Source of the DNA: Bradyrhizobium sp. SSBR45G
Lineage (GTDB): Bacteria; Pseudomonadota; Alphaproteobacteria; Rhizobiales; Xanthobacteraceae
NCBI RefSeq assembly: GCF_030159255.1
Contig: NZ_BSCT01000008.1
Coordinates: 118,668-182,667 of the forward strand
Reading direction: 5' to 3'
Length of the DNA: 64,000 nucleotides
Within the stretch, counting starts at the first letter, position 1, and each line of letters begins with the position of its first letter. Shown one piece after another: positions 26,833 to 38,096 of this stretch. The position numbers were made by a program, and so were the translations under genes. Below the pieces are notes generated by a model, which worked only from the letters and a program-made list of their open reading frames with translations, did no database searches and had not been told where the DNA came from.

Positions 26833-27220
26833 GGCAGTCGCCCGAATTGGACGCGGCGAGCCCCAGGACGTCATGCTTGCCGAGTTCGTCGATGCGTTCG
26901 ACCTCGCTCCGTCGGATGCCGCGCGGTTCGCCGCAATCGAGCGCGAACCCGCTCTGACCGGTGACGCCAAACTAGATGCCCTCGTTGGGGCCATCGCCGA
27001 GTATCTTGCGAAGCAACGTCGGCTCGGGCGCGTCCCCCCTTGGACGGGTGGACCGGCGCGGCGCCTGCCGGAGCCCTGGTTTACGACCAGTTCGCCGTCA
27101 CCCGCGCTGCGGGAGTACTTGACCTTCGCCAGCCCGGGAGAGTTCTCCTCCCGCAACATCTTTACCGATGAGCGGCCGCTGCGGCGGCCGCACGGGATTT
27201 CAGGACAAGGATTGGGATGA
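26810..27220 (+). CDS. Partner protein of the nucleotidyltransferase, unrecognised
   Basis: A 136-residue protein from ATG 26810. An N-terminal helical half with [15 protein letters not shown] helices is followed by [16 protein letters not shown] and a [16 protein letters not shown] end. I recall this PxWxxxPxRxLxxPWF...SPxxFxxRNIF layout in small proteins next to DUF6036 genes, without a known function. Its ends overlap the genes on either side (23 bases with the upstream gene, ATGA with cmk), so it is co-translated with the operon. Confidence 0.65.
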   Translation: MRPNTLAEAVARIGRGEPQDVMLAEFVDAFDLAPSDAARFAAIEREPALTGDAKLDALVGAIAEYLAKQRRLGRVPPWTGGPARRLPEPWFTTSSPSPALREYLTFASPGEFSSRNIFTDERPLRRPHGISGQGLG

Positions 27221-27855
27221 TCATCGCCATCGACGGCCCGGCCGCCTCCGGCAAAGGCACCATGGCCAAGCGCCTCGCGGCGCATTATGGACTTAGGCAT
27301 TTAGATACCGGCGTGATCTACCGCGCCGTTGCTCATGCCCTGCTGACTGCCGGCATCGACCTCACGGACGAGGCGAGGGCGGCTGACGTCGCCATGACGC
27401 TGGATCCCTCGACCTTCGACAATCCTGCGCTCAGGTCGCACGATGTCGGTTCCGCCGCCTCCGTCGTGTCGGCGCTGCCCCGAGTGCGCGAGGCGCTGGT
27501 GGCATTCCAGCGTCAGTTCGCCAGCCAGCCGCCCGGCGCCGTGCTCGACGGCCGCGACATTGGAACCGTGATCTGCCCGGAGGCCGACGTGAAGATCTAT
27601 GTCGTCGCCGACCCCAGGATCCGGGCGCAGCGCCGCACCCTGGAGGCGCAGGCGCGGGGGGAGCCGGCCGACGAGGCGGCCATTCTGGCCGACATCCTGG
27701 CACGCGACGCGCGCGACCAGAACCGCGCGATCGCCCCTTTGAAACAAGCCTCGGATGCTATCTTGCTTGATAACTCCCATTTGGATATAGAAAGCGGCGT
27801 CCGGGCCGCCATCGATATCGTCGAGGCCGTTCGAGCGGGCCGCCAGCGGGTTTGA
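27217..27855 (+). CDS. cmk: Cytidylate kinase
   Basis: A 212-residue nucleoside monophosphate kinase: P-loop [14 protein letters not shown] (3-16), [30 protein letters not shown], and [16 protein letters not shown] segment. It phosphorylates CMP/dCMP. Starts with ATGA coupling to the inserted gene; rpsA follows 249 bases later. Confidence 0.96.
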   Translation: MIIAIDGPAASGKGTMAKRLAAHYGLRHLDTGVIYRAVAHALLTAGIDLTDEARAADVAMTLDPSTFDNPALRSHDVGSAASVVSALPRVREALVAFQRQFASQPPGAVLDGRDIGTVICPEADVKIYVVADPRIRAQRRTLEAQARGEPADEAAILADILARDARDQNRAIAPLKQASDAILLDNSHLDIESGVRAAIDIVEAVRAGRQRV

Positions 27856-27909
27856 TTTCCGCCGGCGTCATTGGAGGAACTGCCCGCTCCCGCCCAAGAC
27901 CGTCGATAG

Positions 27910-27944
27910 CTCGATTGCGGTTCAATCGAGTCCGATCATCCGGA
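27910..27944 (+). promoter_or_regulatory. Paired hairpins in the cmk-rpsA spacer
   Basis: A perfect eight-pair stem (CTCGATTG 27910-27917 with CAATCGAG 27923-27930, five-base loop) is followed directly by a four-pair stem (TCCG 27931-27934 with CGGA 27941-27944). They lie 160-195 bases before the rpsA ATG, in a 249-base spacer. They may form the leader by which S1 controls its own translation; this is inference. Confidence 0.45.
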
Positions 27945-28104
27945 CGCACTTCATACGTATCGCATGTGCAGGCATTGCCGGCCCGCGTCGTTTGCGCTTT
28001 CGCGCATCGCGCGGACGTCTGGGGATTTGTGGACCTCCAGGCACTGTGCATTCGATGCGCCGATCAACCCAAAGCTGGCGAGAATGTCCGCATCTGGAGA
28101 ACCA

Positions 28105-29814
28105 ATGGCTTCGAGTATCTCTGCTAATTCCTACAATCCCAGCCGCGATGATTTCGCCGCGATGCTGGACGAGTCCTTCACGAAGGGCAACCTTCAGGAA
28201 AGCTCCGTCGTTAAGGGCAAGGTCGTTGCGATCGAGAAGGACATGGCCGTCATCGACGTCGGCCTGAAGACCGAAGGCCGCGTGGCGCTGCGTGAATTTT
28301 CCGGTCCCGGCCGCGACAGCGAGCTGAAGGTCGGCGACGAGGTCGAAGTGTTCCTCGACCGCATCGAGAACGCGCTCGGCGAAGCCGTGCTGTCGCGCGA
28401 CAAGGCCCGTCGCGAAGAGAGCTGGGGCAAGCTCGAGAAGGCGTTCCAGAACAACGAAAAGGTCAACGGCGTCATCTTCAACCAGGTCAAGGGCGGCTTC
28501 ACCGTCGACCTGGATGGCGCAGTCGCCTTCCTGCCGCGCTCGCAGGTTGACATCCGTCCGATCCGCGACGTCGCGCCGCTGATGAACAACTCGCAGCCGT
28601 TCCAGATTCTCAAGATGGACCGTCGCCGCGGCAACATCGTCGTGTCGCGGCGCACCGTGCTGGAAGAGACCCGCGCCGAGCAGCGCCAGGAGCTGGTGCA
28701 GAACCTCGAAGAGGGTCAGGTCATCGACGGTGTCGTCAAGAACATCACCGATTACGGTGCGTTCGTCGACCTCGGCGGCATCGACGGCCTGCTGCACGTC
28801 ACCGACATTGCCTGGCGGCGTGTCAACCATCCGACCGAGGTGCTCTCGATCGGTCAGACCGTCAAGGTCAAGATCATCAAGATCAACCACGAGACGCACC
28901 GCATCTCGCTGGGCATGAAGCAGCTGCTCGACGATCCGTGGCAGGGCATCGAGGCGAAGTATCCGCTGCAGGCCCGCTTCCACGGTCGCGTCACCAACAT
29001 CACCGACTACGGCGCGTTCGTCGAGCTCGAGCCGGGCATCGAAGGCCTGATCCACGTCTCCGAGATGTCGTGGACCAAGAAGAACATGCACCCCGGCAAG
29101 ATCGTGTCGACCTCGCAGGAGGTCGAAGTGCAGGTGCTCGAGGTCGACAGCGTCAAGCGCCGCATCTCGCTCGGCCTCAAGCAGACCATGCGCAATCCGT
29201 GGGAGGTCTTCGTCGAGAAGCATCCGACCGGTTCGGTGGTCGAGGGCGAGGTCAAGAACAAGACCGAGTTCGGCCTGTTCCTGGGTCTCGAAGGCGACGT
29301 CGACGGCATGGTCCATCTGTCGGATCTCGACTGGAAGCAGCCGGGCGAGCAGGTCATCGACAACTACAAGAAGGGCGACATGGTCAAGGCCGTGGTGCTC
29401 GACGTCGACGTGGAGAAGGAGCGCATCTCGCTCGGCATCAAGCAGCTCGAAGGCGATCCCTTCGCCGAGCCGGGCGATGTCAAGAAGGGCGCGGTCGTCA
29501 CCTGCGAAGTGCTCGACGTCAAGGACGGCGGCATCGACGTCAAGATCGTCGGCACCGACTTCTCCACCTTCATCAAGCGCTCCGAGCTGGCGCGCGATCG
29601 CAACGATCAGCGCTCCGAGCGGTTCGCCGTCGGTGAGAAGGTCGATGCCCGCGTGATCCAGTTCGACAAGAAGGCCCGCAAGGTCCAGGTGTCGATCAAG
29701 GCGCTGGAAGTCGCGGAAGAGAAGGAAGCCATCGCGCAGTACGGCTCGTCCGATTCGGGCGCGACGCTGGGCGACATTCTTGGCACCGCGCTCAAGAACC
29801 GCGACTCGAAGTAA
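28105..29814 (+). CDS. rpsA: 30S ribosomal protein S1
   Basis: A 569-residue protein with six S1 OB-fold repeats, visible as recurring GKVxxIxxxGAFVDL..GxxGLxHxSE patterns (for example NITDYGAFVDLGGIDGLLHVTD and NITDYGAFVELEPGIEGLIHVSE). It holds mRNA on the small subunit. ATG 28105 fits the family N-terminus (SYNPSRDDFAAMLDESF follows); frame continues upstream to 27964 without motifs. Strong terminator follows. Confidence 0.97.
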   Translation: MASSISANSYNPSRDDFAAMLDESFTKGNLQESSVVKGKVVAIEKDMAVIDVGLKTEGRVALREFSGPGRDSELKVGDEVEVFLDRIENALGEAVLSRDKARREESWGKLEKAFQNNEKVNGVIFNQVKGGFTVDLDGAVAFLPRSQVDIRPIRDVAPLMNNSQPFQILKMDRRRGNIVVSRRTVLEETRAEQRQELVQNLEEGQVIDGVVKNITDYGAFVDLGGIDGLLHVTDIAWRRVNHPTEVLSIGQTVKVKIIKINHETHRISLGMKQLLDDPWQGIEAKYPLQARFHGRVTNITDYGAFVELEPGIEGLIHVSEMSWTKKNMHPGKIVSTSQEVEVQVLEVDSVKRRISLGLKQTMRNPWEVFVEKHPTGSVVEGEVKNKTEFGLFLGLEGDVDGMVHLSDLDWKQPGEQVIDNYKKGDMVKAVVLDVDVEKERISLGIKQLEGDPFAEPGDVKKGAVVTCEVLDVKDGGIDVKIVGTDFSTFIKRSELARDRNDQRSERFAVGEKVDARVIQFDKKARKVQVSIKALEVAEEKEAIAQYGSSDSGATLGDILGTALKNRDSK

Positions 29815-29841
29815 GCCTTCGCAATCGCGCGACGAGATCAA

Positions 29842-29872
29842 AGCCCCGGCGCTCAGCGCCGGGGCTTTTTTT
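29842..29872 (+). terminator. Rho-independent terminator after rpsA
   Basis: AGCCCCGGCGC and GCGCCGGGGCT pair over 11 bases with a TCA loop, followed by seven T. It lies about 28 bases after the rpsA stop codon. Confidence 0.95.
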
Positions 29873-29957
29873 CCACCGGGGCATTTCGACCCGGCCTGCG
29901 CCCTGGCTTATGAGGATACGGAGCTGTCACGGCGAACGAATCTGGAGCTTAGTTACT

Positions 29958-30047
29958 CCGTCATGCCCGGGCTCGTCCCGGGCATCCACGTCGTTCTCAG
30001 CGCGCCGAACGACGTGGATGGCCGGGGCAAGGCCCGGCCATGACGAC
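29958..30047. repeat. Palindromic dispersed repeat
   Basis: Begins CCGTCATGCCCGGG and ends GGCCATGACGACG, with inner stems GCCCGGGCTCGTCCCGGGC and GAACGACGTGGATG/CATCCACGTCGTTC. Its CCGTCATGCCC..GGCCATGACGAC ends are found repeatedly in bradyrhizobial intergenic regions. It lies between the rpsA terminator and sppA. Confidence 0.8.
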
Positions 30048-30235
30048 GTGGAGAGAGACGAGAGTAAAACTTCGATCGTCAAATGCGATGACCCTGCGGC
30101 CCGAGTCGGGCCCATCCTATTCGCGGCTTCATGGCGAGCCTTGCTTTCTTCAAATTGCGCCGCGATTGATGTAATCAGATAACGAGATATTCAGGCTGCG
30201 CAGGCAAAACGCGCCGAGGTTTTCAGGAGCTGTCC

Positions 30236-31216
30236 ATGTCGCTTGATTCCGATGTGATCGTCGATCGCCGCAGGCTGCGCCGCAAGCTGACGTTCTGGCG
30301 GGTCGTGGCGGTGCTGATCGCGATCGGCGCGTTATCCGCGATCGGTGTGGCGATGTCGCCGCGCGGCCGCACCGCGCTGTCGACCTCCGGCTCGATCGCC
30401 CGCGTCAACATCGAGGGCCTGATCCGCAGCGATCAGGAGCGCGTCGAGGCGCTGGAGCGGCTGGAGAACTCCTCTGCCGAGGCCGTCATCGTCCATATCA
30501 ATTCGCCCGGCGGCACCACCGCCGGCTCCGAGCAGCTCTATGACGCGCTGGTGCGTCTGAAAGCCAAGAAGCCGCTCGTCGTCGTGGTCGAAGGGCTGGC
30601 CGCGTCCGGCGGCTATATCGGCGCGATCGCCGCCGATCACATCGTCGCCCAGCAGAGCTCGCTGGTCGGCTCGATCGGCGTGCTGTTCCAGTATCCCAAT
30701 GTCAGCGAGCTGTTGAAGACGATTGGTGTCAAGGTCGAGGAGGTGAAATCCTCGCCGCTGAAGGCCGCGCCCAACGGCTTCGAGCCGACCAGCCCGGAGG
30801 CGCGCGCGGCGCTCGATGACCTCGTGAAGGACTCCTATGCCTGGTTCCGCGGTCTCGTGAAGAACCGCCGCAGCATGGACGACGCGCAGTTGGAGAAGGT
30901 CGCCGACGGCCGGGTGTTCACCGGCCGCCAGGCGGTCGAGCTGAAGCTGATCGACGAGCTCGGCGACGAAAAGACCGCGGTCGCCTGGCTCGTGGCCAAC
31001 AAGAACGTCAAGAAGGACCTGCCGGTGCGCGACTACAAGCTGGTGCCGCAGTTTGGTGACCTCACCTTCCTGCGCACGGCGACCTCGGTGGCGCTCGACG
31101 CGGTCGGTCTGTCCGGGATCGCCCGCCAGATCGAGCGCACCGGCGTCGTCCAGGCGGTCGACCGGATCGGGCTGGATGGCATGCTGGCCCTGTGGCAGCC
31201 CGCATCGGGGACTTGA
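30236..31216 (+). CDS. sppA: Signal peptide peptidase SppA (SohB-like)
   Basis: A 326-residue membrane-anchored serine protease: N-terminal membrane segment VVAVLIAIGALSAIGVAM (about residues 22-39), then the Clp/crotonase fold with INSPGGTTAGSEQLYDAL, and ASGGYIGAIAADHIVAQ containing the nucleophile Ser. The Lys general base is expected downstream. It degrades cleaved signal peptides. A promoter must lie in the 190-base gap with the preceding repeat. Confidence 0.93.
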   Translation: MSLDSDVIVDRRRLRRKLTFWRVVAVLIAIGALSAIGVAMSPRGRTALSTSGSIARVNIEGLIRSDQERVEALERLENSSAEAVIVHINSPGGTTAGSEQLYDALVRLKAKKPLVVVVEGLAASGGYIGAIAADHIVAQQSSLVGSIGVLFQYPNVSELLKTIGVKVEEVKSSPLKAAPNGFEPTSPEARAALDDLVKDSYAWFRGLVKNRRSMDDAQLEKVADGRVFTGRQAVELKLIDELGDEKTAVAWLVANKNVKKDLPVRDYKLVPQFGDLTFLRTATSVALDAVGLSGIARQIERTGVVQAVDRIGLDGMLALWQPASGT

Positions 31217-31327
31217 AGCTCGTCCAGACCATCCTCCTGACGATCTTCCCGCAAAGCGTGTGCTCCGGCGCGGCCCGATCGCGGGTCGCGCAAGGCGATT
31301 CACGGGCGCGATGAATGATTTAGCGTC

Positions 31328-31365
31328 TTGACAGTCCTGCATATTTTCACGGAAATGGGACTGTC
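31328..31365 (+). promoter_or_regulatory. Inverted repeat and -35-like TTGACA before ihfB
   Basis: GACAGTCC (31330-31337) and GGACTGTC (31358-31365) are a perfect inverted repeat, 20 bases apart; the left arm overlaps TTGACA (31328-31333). It ends 20 bases before ihfB. It could be a leader hairpin or an operator; no clean -10 at 17 bases was found. Confidence 0.45.
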
Positions 31366-31385
31366 TCCCCGGGTACATTTTCTCG

Positions 31386-31715
31386 ATGATCAAATCCGAG
31401 CTTGTTCAGCGTATCGCCGAGCACAACCCGCATCTCTACCAGCGGGATGTCGAGAACATCGTCAATGCGATCCTCGATGAGATCGTGGCCGCGCTCGCGC
31501 GTGGCGATCGCGTCGAGCTACGTGGCTTCGGAGCGTTTTCGGTCAAGCATCGGCCTGCCCGTGCCGGCCGCAACCCTCGGACCGGCGCTCATGTCCCCGT
31601 GGACCAGAAAAGCGTGCCGTTCTTCAAGACGGGCAAGGAAATGCGCGAGCGGCTGAACCGGGACCATCCCGGCGGCGCCGACGCCGACAACGACGTTGAT
31701 GACACGGACGAGTGA
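31386..31715 (+). CDS. ihfB: Integration host factor subunit beta
   Basis: A 109-residue HU/IHF-family protein: [32 protein letters not shown], then [29 protein letters not shown] with the DNA-contacting arm, and [24 protein letters not shown]. It dimerises with IHF-alpha and bends DNA. The acidic C-terminal tail (about 16 residues) is a common variant. Confidence 0.95.
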   Translation: MIKSELVQRIAEHNPHLYQRDVENIVNAILDEIVAALARGDRVELRGFGAFSVKHRPARAGRNPRTGAHVPVDQKSVPFFKTGKEMRERLNRDHPGGADADNDVDDTDE

Positions 31716-31785
31716 CGCGTCGCGCGCCGGACGGGCTGGCGGCTGATTTCAAGGCGAATCCGGTCAGACTGATACGAGCGAACGC

Positions 31786-32178
31786 ATGCGAAAATTCCTG
31801 ACGATCGTGATCGTGCTACCGCTGCTGGTGCTGTTCGTGATCTTTGCGGTCGCTAACCGGCATTTCGTTACCGTATCATTTGATCCGTTCAATGCCACCG
31901 ACCCGGCCGTCGCGGTGACGACGCCGCTGTTCGCCTTGATCATCGCGGTGGCGATCCTCGGCGTGATCGCGGGTGGTTGCGCCACCTGGATCGGCCAGCG
32001 CCACTGGCGCCGCGCGGCGCGCCGCCATCTGGCCGATGCCGACGCGGCACGGGCGCAAGTGGCCCAGCTGACCGCCGCGGCGCGCGCCAACCAGGGCTCG
32101 TCACAATCCCTGGTTCCAGTCGCGCCGGCCCGGCTTTTCGCCCCTTATGGGCGAGACAAGCAGGGCGCCGCGTTGTAG
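31786..32178 (+). CDS. LapA domain-containing protein (DUF1049)
   Basis: A 130-residue membrane protein: two hydrophobic segments (about residues 2-22 and 45-67) with the LapA/DUF1049 pattern NRHFVTVSFDPFN in the periplasmic loop. The C-terminal Arg/Ala-rich tail is cytoplasmic. LapA family members in E. coli (YciS) assist LPS assembly, so a link to the lpt genes elsewhere is plausible but unproven. It lies between ihfB and trpF, same strand. Confidence 0.82.
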   Translation: MRKFLTIVIVLPLLVLFVIFAVANRHFVTVSFDPFNATDPAVAVTTPLFALIIAVAILGVIAGGCATWIGQRHWRRAARRHLADADAARAQVAQLTAAARANQGSSQSLVPVAPARLFAPYGRDKQGAAL

Positions 32179-32256
32179 AAGGCGGCCGAGGCTGAGCGGC
32201 GATCGGAAACCGTCGGCCCAGGTCATCCTTTCCGTCCGGACGCGCGTTCTTTGCTG

Positions 32257-32912
32257 ATGCCTCTGCTCGTCAAAATCTGCGGCCTGACCACGCCCGAGAC
32301 CCTCGGTGCCGCGCTCGACGCGGGTGCCGAGATGGTCGGCTTCGTGTTCTTTCCGCCGTCACCGCGCCACGTCGGGCTCACGGCGGCCAGAGAGCTCGGG
32401 CAGCAGGCCAAAGGGCGCGCGCTCAAGGTCGCGCTGACCGTCGATGCCGATGACGCGACCTTCGAGAACATCGTCGAGACCCTGCGCCCGGATCTCCTGC
32501 AGCTGCATGGCCGCGAGATCGTCGCGCGCATCCGCGATCTCAAGCAGCGTTTCGGCCTGCCGGTCATGAAGGCGATTCCGGTCGCGACCGCGGCCGATCT
32601 CGCGCCATTGGCCGGCTATGCCGATGTCTGCGACCGCATCCTGTTCGATGCGCGGGCGCCGAAGGATGCGACGCGTCCCGGTGGCCTCGGCGCGACGTTC
32701 GACTGGCATGTCCTCGATGCGCTCAAGCTGGATCGCCCGTTCATGGTCTCCGGAGGCTTGAGTGCCGATAACGTCGCCGAGGCGGTGCGGATCACACGCG
32801 CCGGCGGCGTCGACGTCTCCTCTGGCGTCGAGCGGGCGCCGGGCGTGAAGGATTGCGACATGATCCGGAATTTCATCCGTGCGGCGCGTGCCGCTGAAGA
32901 GTTGAGCGTTCA

Positions 32913-32916
<4 letters not shown>
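32257..32916 (+). CDS. trpF: Phosphoribosylanthranilate isomerase
   Basis: A 219-residue TIM barrel: [35 protein letters not shown], with Cys7-type general base (ICGL) and [23 protein letters not shown] at the C-terminal phosphate-binding end. It isomerises PRA to CdRP in tryptophan synthesis. ATG 32257 is used. trpB begins with ATGA overlap, giving a trpFBA operon; trpC and trpD are elsewhere. Confidence 0.95.
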
Positions 32917-34132
<1,216 letters not shown>

Positions 34133-34136
<4 letters not shown>

Positions 34137-34969
34137 CCAGCCGAATGGATGCGCGCTTCGCGCAGTTGAAGACCGAAGGCCACTCGGCGTTCGTCACCTT
34201 CGTGATGTCAGGCGATCCCGACCCGGAGACCTCGCTGGCGATCGTCAAGGCGCTGCCGCAAGCGGGCGCCGACATCATCGAGATCGGCATGCCGTTCACC
34301 GATCCGATGGCCGACGGTCCGTCGATCCAGGCGGCGGGCCTGCGCGCCCTCAAGGCCGGCATGACCCTGAAGAAGACGCTGCAGCTGGTGCGCAGCTTCC
34401 GCGAGAGCGATGCCGCGACGCCGGTCGTGCTGATGGGTTACTACAACCCGATCTACATCTACGGCGTCGACAAGTTTCTCGATGACGCGAAGAGCGCTGG
34501 CGTCGACGGCCTGATCATCGTCGACCTGCCGCCGGAGGAAGACAGCGAGCTGTGCCTTCCGGCGCTGAAGGCCGGGCTGAACTTCATCCGGCTGGCGACC
34601 CCGACGACCGATGACAAGCGGCTGCCGGCCGTGCTCGCGAACACCTCGGGCTTCGTCTACTACGTCTCGATCACCGGCATCACCGGCGCGGCTGCCGCGG
34701 ATTCCTCCGCAGTGGGCGCCGCGGTCGCGCGGATCAAGCGCCACACGGCATTGCCCGTCTGCGTCGGCTTCGGCATCCGGACACCGGAGACCGCCCGCGC
34801 CATTGCCGCCCATGCCGATGGCGCCGTGGTCGGCACCGCCCTGGTTGATGCGTTGCGCGCCAGCCTCGATTCCGAGGGGCGGGCGACCTCCAAGACCGTC
34901 AGCGCGGTGGCTGATCTGGCCGCGGCCCTGGCGCGGGGCGTGCGCGGGGCGCAACAGGCGGCGGAATAG
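34133..34969 (+). CDS. trpA: Tryptophan synthase alpha subunit
   Basis: A 278-residue TIM barrel: [13 protein letters not shown], the catalytic Glu/Asp block [19 protein letters not shown], and [14 protein letters not shown]. It cleaves indole-3-glycerol phosphate. The GTG 34133 overlaps trpB stop; ATG 34145 is an alternative that starts MDARFAQL, closer to the family. Confidence 0.96.
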
Positions 34970-35062
34970 ATCGTCAACCAATCCCCGAGGAGTGTCGCGG
35001 CCGGCTTGCCGTGACGCTGCCGTCCCGCCATATATCCCGGCGACCGCAACACGGAGCTTCTC

Positions 35063-36001
35063 ATGAACTGGCTTACCAATGTGGTCCGGCCGAAGATCCG
35101 CAACATCCTGCGCCGCGAGACGCCGGAGAACCTCTGGATCAAGTGCCCGGATTCCGGACAGCTCGTGTTCTACAAGGACGTCGAGGCCAACCAGTTCGTC
35201 ATCCCCGGCTCCAACTACCACATGCGCATGGGCGCGGTGGCGCGGCTGAAGTCGATGTTCGACAACGAGACCTGGTTTGACGTCGCGCTGCCCGAGGTCA
35301 CGCCCGACCCCCTGAAATTCCGTGACGAGCGCCGCTACGCCGACCGCATCAAGGATGCGCGGGCGCGGACCGGGATGAACGATGCCGTCAAGGTCGGCTT
35401 CGGCAAGCTCGAAGGCATGGGCGTCGTGATCGCCGTGCAGGATTTCGATTTCATGGGCGGCTCGCTCGGCATGGCCGCGGGCGAAGCGATCGTGCGGGGT
35501 CTGGAGCTCGCCCTCGAGAAGAAGTCTCCCTTCATCGTGTTCGCGGCCTCCGGCGGCGCCCGCATGCAGGAAGGCATCCTGTCGCTGATGCAGATGCCGC
35601 GCACCACGGTTGCGGTGCAGATGCTGCGCGAAGCGAAGCTGCCCTACATCGTCGTGCAGACCAACCCGACCACCGGCGGCGTCACCGCGTCCTATGCGAT
35701 GCTCGGCGACGTCCACATTGCGGAGCCCGGCGCGCTGATCGGCTTCGCCGGCGCGCGCGTCATCGAGCAGACCATCCGCGAGAAGCTGCCGGAAGGCTTC
35801 CAGCGCGCTGAGTATCTGCTCGACCATGGCATGGTCGACATGGTCGTGCATCGTCATGATCTGCGCCCGACTTTGGCGCGGCTTTGCCGGCTGCTGACCA
35901 AATCGCCGGCTGTCGAACATGCGAAGCCCGCGCCACAGCTGCCGCCGCCAGCCAAGTCCGTCGAGGCGGCGGATGCGCCCGCGGTCGCTCCGACCGCGTG
36001 A
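35063..36001 (+). CDS. accD: Acetyl-CoA carboxylase carboxyltransferase beta subunit
   Basis: A 312-residue AccD. The catalytic core contains [19 protein letters not shown] and [17 protein letters not shown]. The N-terminal zinc ribbon is degenerate: only one of the four Cys is present (CPDSG; the other three positions are Ser/Gly/Asn). This loss is also seen in other Rhizobiales AccD. It works with AccA in fatty-acid synthesis. folC starts in its stop (GTGA), which suggests coupled translation. Confidence 0.95.
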   Translation: MNWLTNVVRPKIRNILRRETPENLWIKCPDSGQLVFYKDVEANQFVIPGSNYHMRMGAVARLKSMFDNETWFDVALPEVTPDPLKFRDERRYADRIKDARARTGMNDAVKVGFGKLEGMGVVIAVQDFDFMGGSLGMAAGEAIVRGLELALEKKSPFIVFAASGGARMQEGILSLMQMPRTTVAVQMLREAKLPYIVVQTNPTTGGVTASYAMLGDVHIAEPGALIGFAGARVIEQTIREKLPEGFQRAEYLLDHGMVDMVVHRHDLRPTLARLCRLLTKSPAVEHAKPAPQLPPPAKSVEAADAPAVAPTA

Positions 36002-37341
36002 ACGACAGCGCTGCCCAGATACGGCCTTCGCTCGATGAGCTGATCGCGCGGCTGTCTGCGCTGCATCCGAGCAAGATCTCGCTCGGGCTGGAGCGCATGC
36101 ACCGGCTGCTGGCGCAGCTCGATCATCCCGAGCGCAAGCTGCCGCCGGTGATCCATGTCGCCGGCACCAACGGCAAGGGCTCCACTGTCGCCTATCTGCG
36201 CGCGATGCTCGAAGCGGCGGGCTTGCGCGTCCACGTCTTCACCTCGCCCTGGCTGGTGCGCATCAACGAGAGCTACCGCCTCGGCCAGGTCGGCGGCGGC
36301 GTGCTCGTCGACGATGACGAATTGATCGACGCGCTGCTGGAGTGCGAGCGGGTCAATGCCGGCGCGCCGATCACCTTCTTCGAGGTCAAGACGGTTGCGG
36401 CGTTCGTCTTGTTCGCCAGGCGTCCTGCCGATGTGGTTCTGCTCGAGGTCGGCCTCGGCGGCCGGCTCGATTCCACCAACGTGCTCGACCAGGTCGCCGC
36501 CTCCGTGCTGACGCCGATCAGCATGGACCACATGGAGTTCCTCGGCGACACGCGTGCGCTGATCGCGGCCGAGAAGGCCGCCATCATCAAGCGCGGCTGC
36601 CCCGTGATCTCGGCGGCGCAAGAGCCTGATGCGCTTGCCGTGATCGAGCGCGAGGCCAGGCGCCAACGCGCGCCGCTGTTCGCGGCCGGCGAGAGCTGGC
36701 ACGTCAATGTCGAGCGCAATCGTCTGGTGTATCAGGACGATCGTGGTCTGCTCGACCTCCCGGCGCCAAAGCTGTTCGGGCGGCATCAGTTCGACAATGC
36801 CGGACTTGCGATCGCGACACTGCGCGCGATCGATCAGTTCAGGCTGACCACCAAGGCGTTCGAGGACGGCATCGTCGGCGCCGAATGGCCGGCGCGCATG
36901 CAGCGGCTGTCGAGCGGTGCGCTCACCGCGATTGCTCCGCAGGGCGCGGAGATCTGGCTCGACGGCGGTCACAATGCCGAAGGCGGCCGCGTCGTGGCGG
37001 CGGCGATCGGCGATCTCGAAGAACGCGTGTCGCGGCAGCTCGTCGTGATCGTCGGCATGATGGGCAACAAGGATGCGGCCGCGTTCCTCGCCAATTTTGC
37101 GGGGCTGACGCGCCATATCATCGTTGTGCCGATTCCGAACGAGAGCAAGGCGATGGCGCCGGCCGACCTCGCCGCCGCCGCGCGCATGCTCGGCATGCGC
37201 GTCGAGATCGCCGATGGCGTGGCCTCGGCGCTGGCCGGCATCGCCCAGCTTGCCTATGAGGTGCCGCCGCGTATCCTGATTACGGGGTCGCTCTATCTCG
37301 CCGGGCACGTGCTCGACCTCAACGGCACGCCGCCGACCTGA
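35998..37341 (+). CDS. folC: Folylpolyglutamate/dihydrofolate synthase
   Basis: A 447-residue Mur-ligase-like enzyme: P-loop [19 protein letters not shown] near residue 50, [13 protein letters not shown], and [12 protein letters not shown], then the C-terminal domain with [10 protein letters not shown]. It adds glutamates to folates. GTG 35998 overlaps the accD stop; frame runs upstream to 35884 but only inside accD. Confidence 0.95.
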   Translation: MNDSAAQIRPSLDELIARLSALHPSKISLGLERMHRLLAQLDHPERKLPPVIHVAGTNGKGSTVAYLRAMLEAAGLRVHVFTSPWLVRINESYRLGQVGGGVLVDDDELIDALLECERVNAGAPITFFEVKTVAAFVLFARRPADVVLLEVGLGGRLDSTNVLDQVAASVLTPISMDHMEFLGDTRALIAAEKAAIIKRGCPVISAAQEPDALAVIEREARRQRAPLFAAGESWHVNVERNRLVYQDDRGLLDLPAPKLFGRHQFDNAGLAIATLRAIDQFRLTTKAFEDGIVGAEWPARMQRLSSGALTAIAPQGAEIWLDGGHNAEGGRVVAAAIGDLEERVSRQLVVIVGMMGNKDAAAFLANFAGLTRHIIVVPIPNESKAMAPADLAAAARMLGMRVEIADGVASALAGIAQLAYEVPPRILITGSLYLAGHVLDLNGTPPT

Positions 37342-37353
37342 GGGGAATGACCC

Positions 37354-38094
37354 ATGCGCTTCGCCGCCATCGCCGACGTTCACGGCAACCATCTCGCGCT
37401 CGAAGCCGTGCTGGCTGACATCCATGCGCAAGCCGTGACCGAGATCGTCAATCTCGGCGACATGGCGAGCGGTCCGCTCGACGCGCGGCGCACCATGGAC
37501 AGGCTGATGGCGCTCGACGCCGTGCATGTGCGCGGCAACCACGACCGCTGGCTGATCGACCGGCCGCGCGAGAAGATGGGCGCGTGGGAGCGTCCGGCCA
37601 TCGCCCAGCTCGAATCCGGTCATCTCGATTGGCTGCGCACGATTCCCGCGACGGCCGTGTATCGCGACCAGGTCTTTCTCTGTCATGCGACGCCTGATGA
37701 CGACAACGTCTACTGGCTGGAGAGTGTGGCGCCGGATGGGGCTGTCACCTGCGCGCCGCTTGATGAGATCGAGAGGATCGCCGCAGGCATTTCGCAATCG
37801 CTGATTCTTTGCGGCCATACTCACACGGCCCGCGCGGTGCGCCTGCGCGACGCGCGCCTCATCGTGAACCCGGGCAGCGTCGGCAGCCCCGGTTTCTCCT
37901 ACAACGTGCCGCATCCGCATGTGATCGAAGCCGGCACGCCCGACGCCCGCTATGCGATCCTCGAGCTGACGTCGGCCGGCTGGAGCGTCAGCTTCCGCCA
38001 TGTGCCCTACGACCATCAAGCCATGGCTGCGCTCGCGCGCACCAACGGCGATGCGGAGTTCGCATCGGCGCTGGCGACCGGCTGGGTCCGCTGA
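37354..38094 (+). CDS. Metallophosphoesterase family protein
   Basis: A 246-residue calcineurin-like esterase: IADVHGNHLALEAVLAD (D and H ligands), NLGDMASGPLD, VRGNHDRW, and C-terminal CGHTHTARAVR. This set binds two metal ions. It begins 12 bases after folC, perhaps in the same operon. Natural substrate unknown; YfcE/ diadenosine-type hydrolases are relatives. Confidence 0.9.
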   Translation: MRFAAIADVHGNHLALEAVLADIHAQAVTEIVNLGDMASGPLDARRTMDRLMALDAVHVRGNHDRWLIDRPREKMGAWERPAIAQLESGHLDWLRTIPATAVYRDQVFLCHATPDDDNVYWLESVAPDGAVTCAPLDEIERIAAGISQSLILCGHTHTARAVRLRDARLIVNPGSVGSPGFSYNVPHPHVIEAGTPDARYAILELTSAGWSVSFRHVPYDHQAMAALARTNGDAEFASALATGWVR

Positions 38095-38096
38095 CA

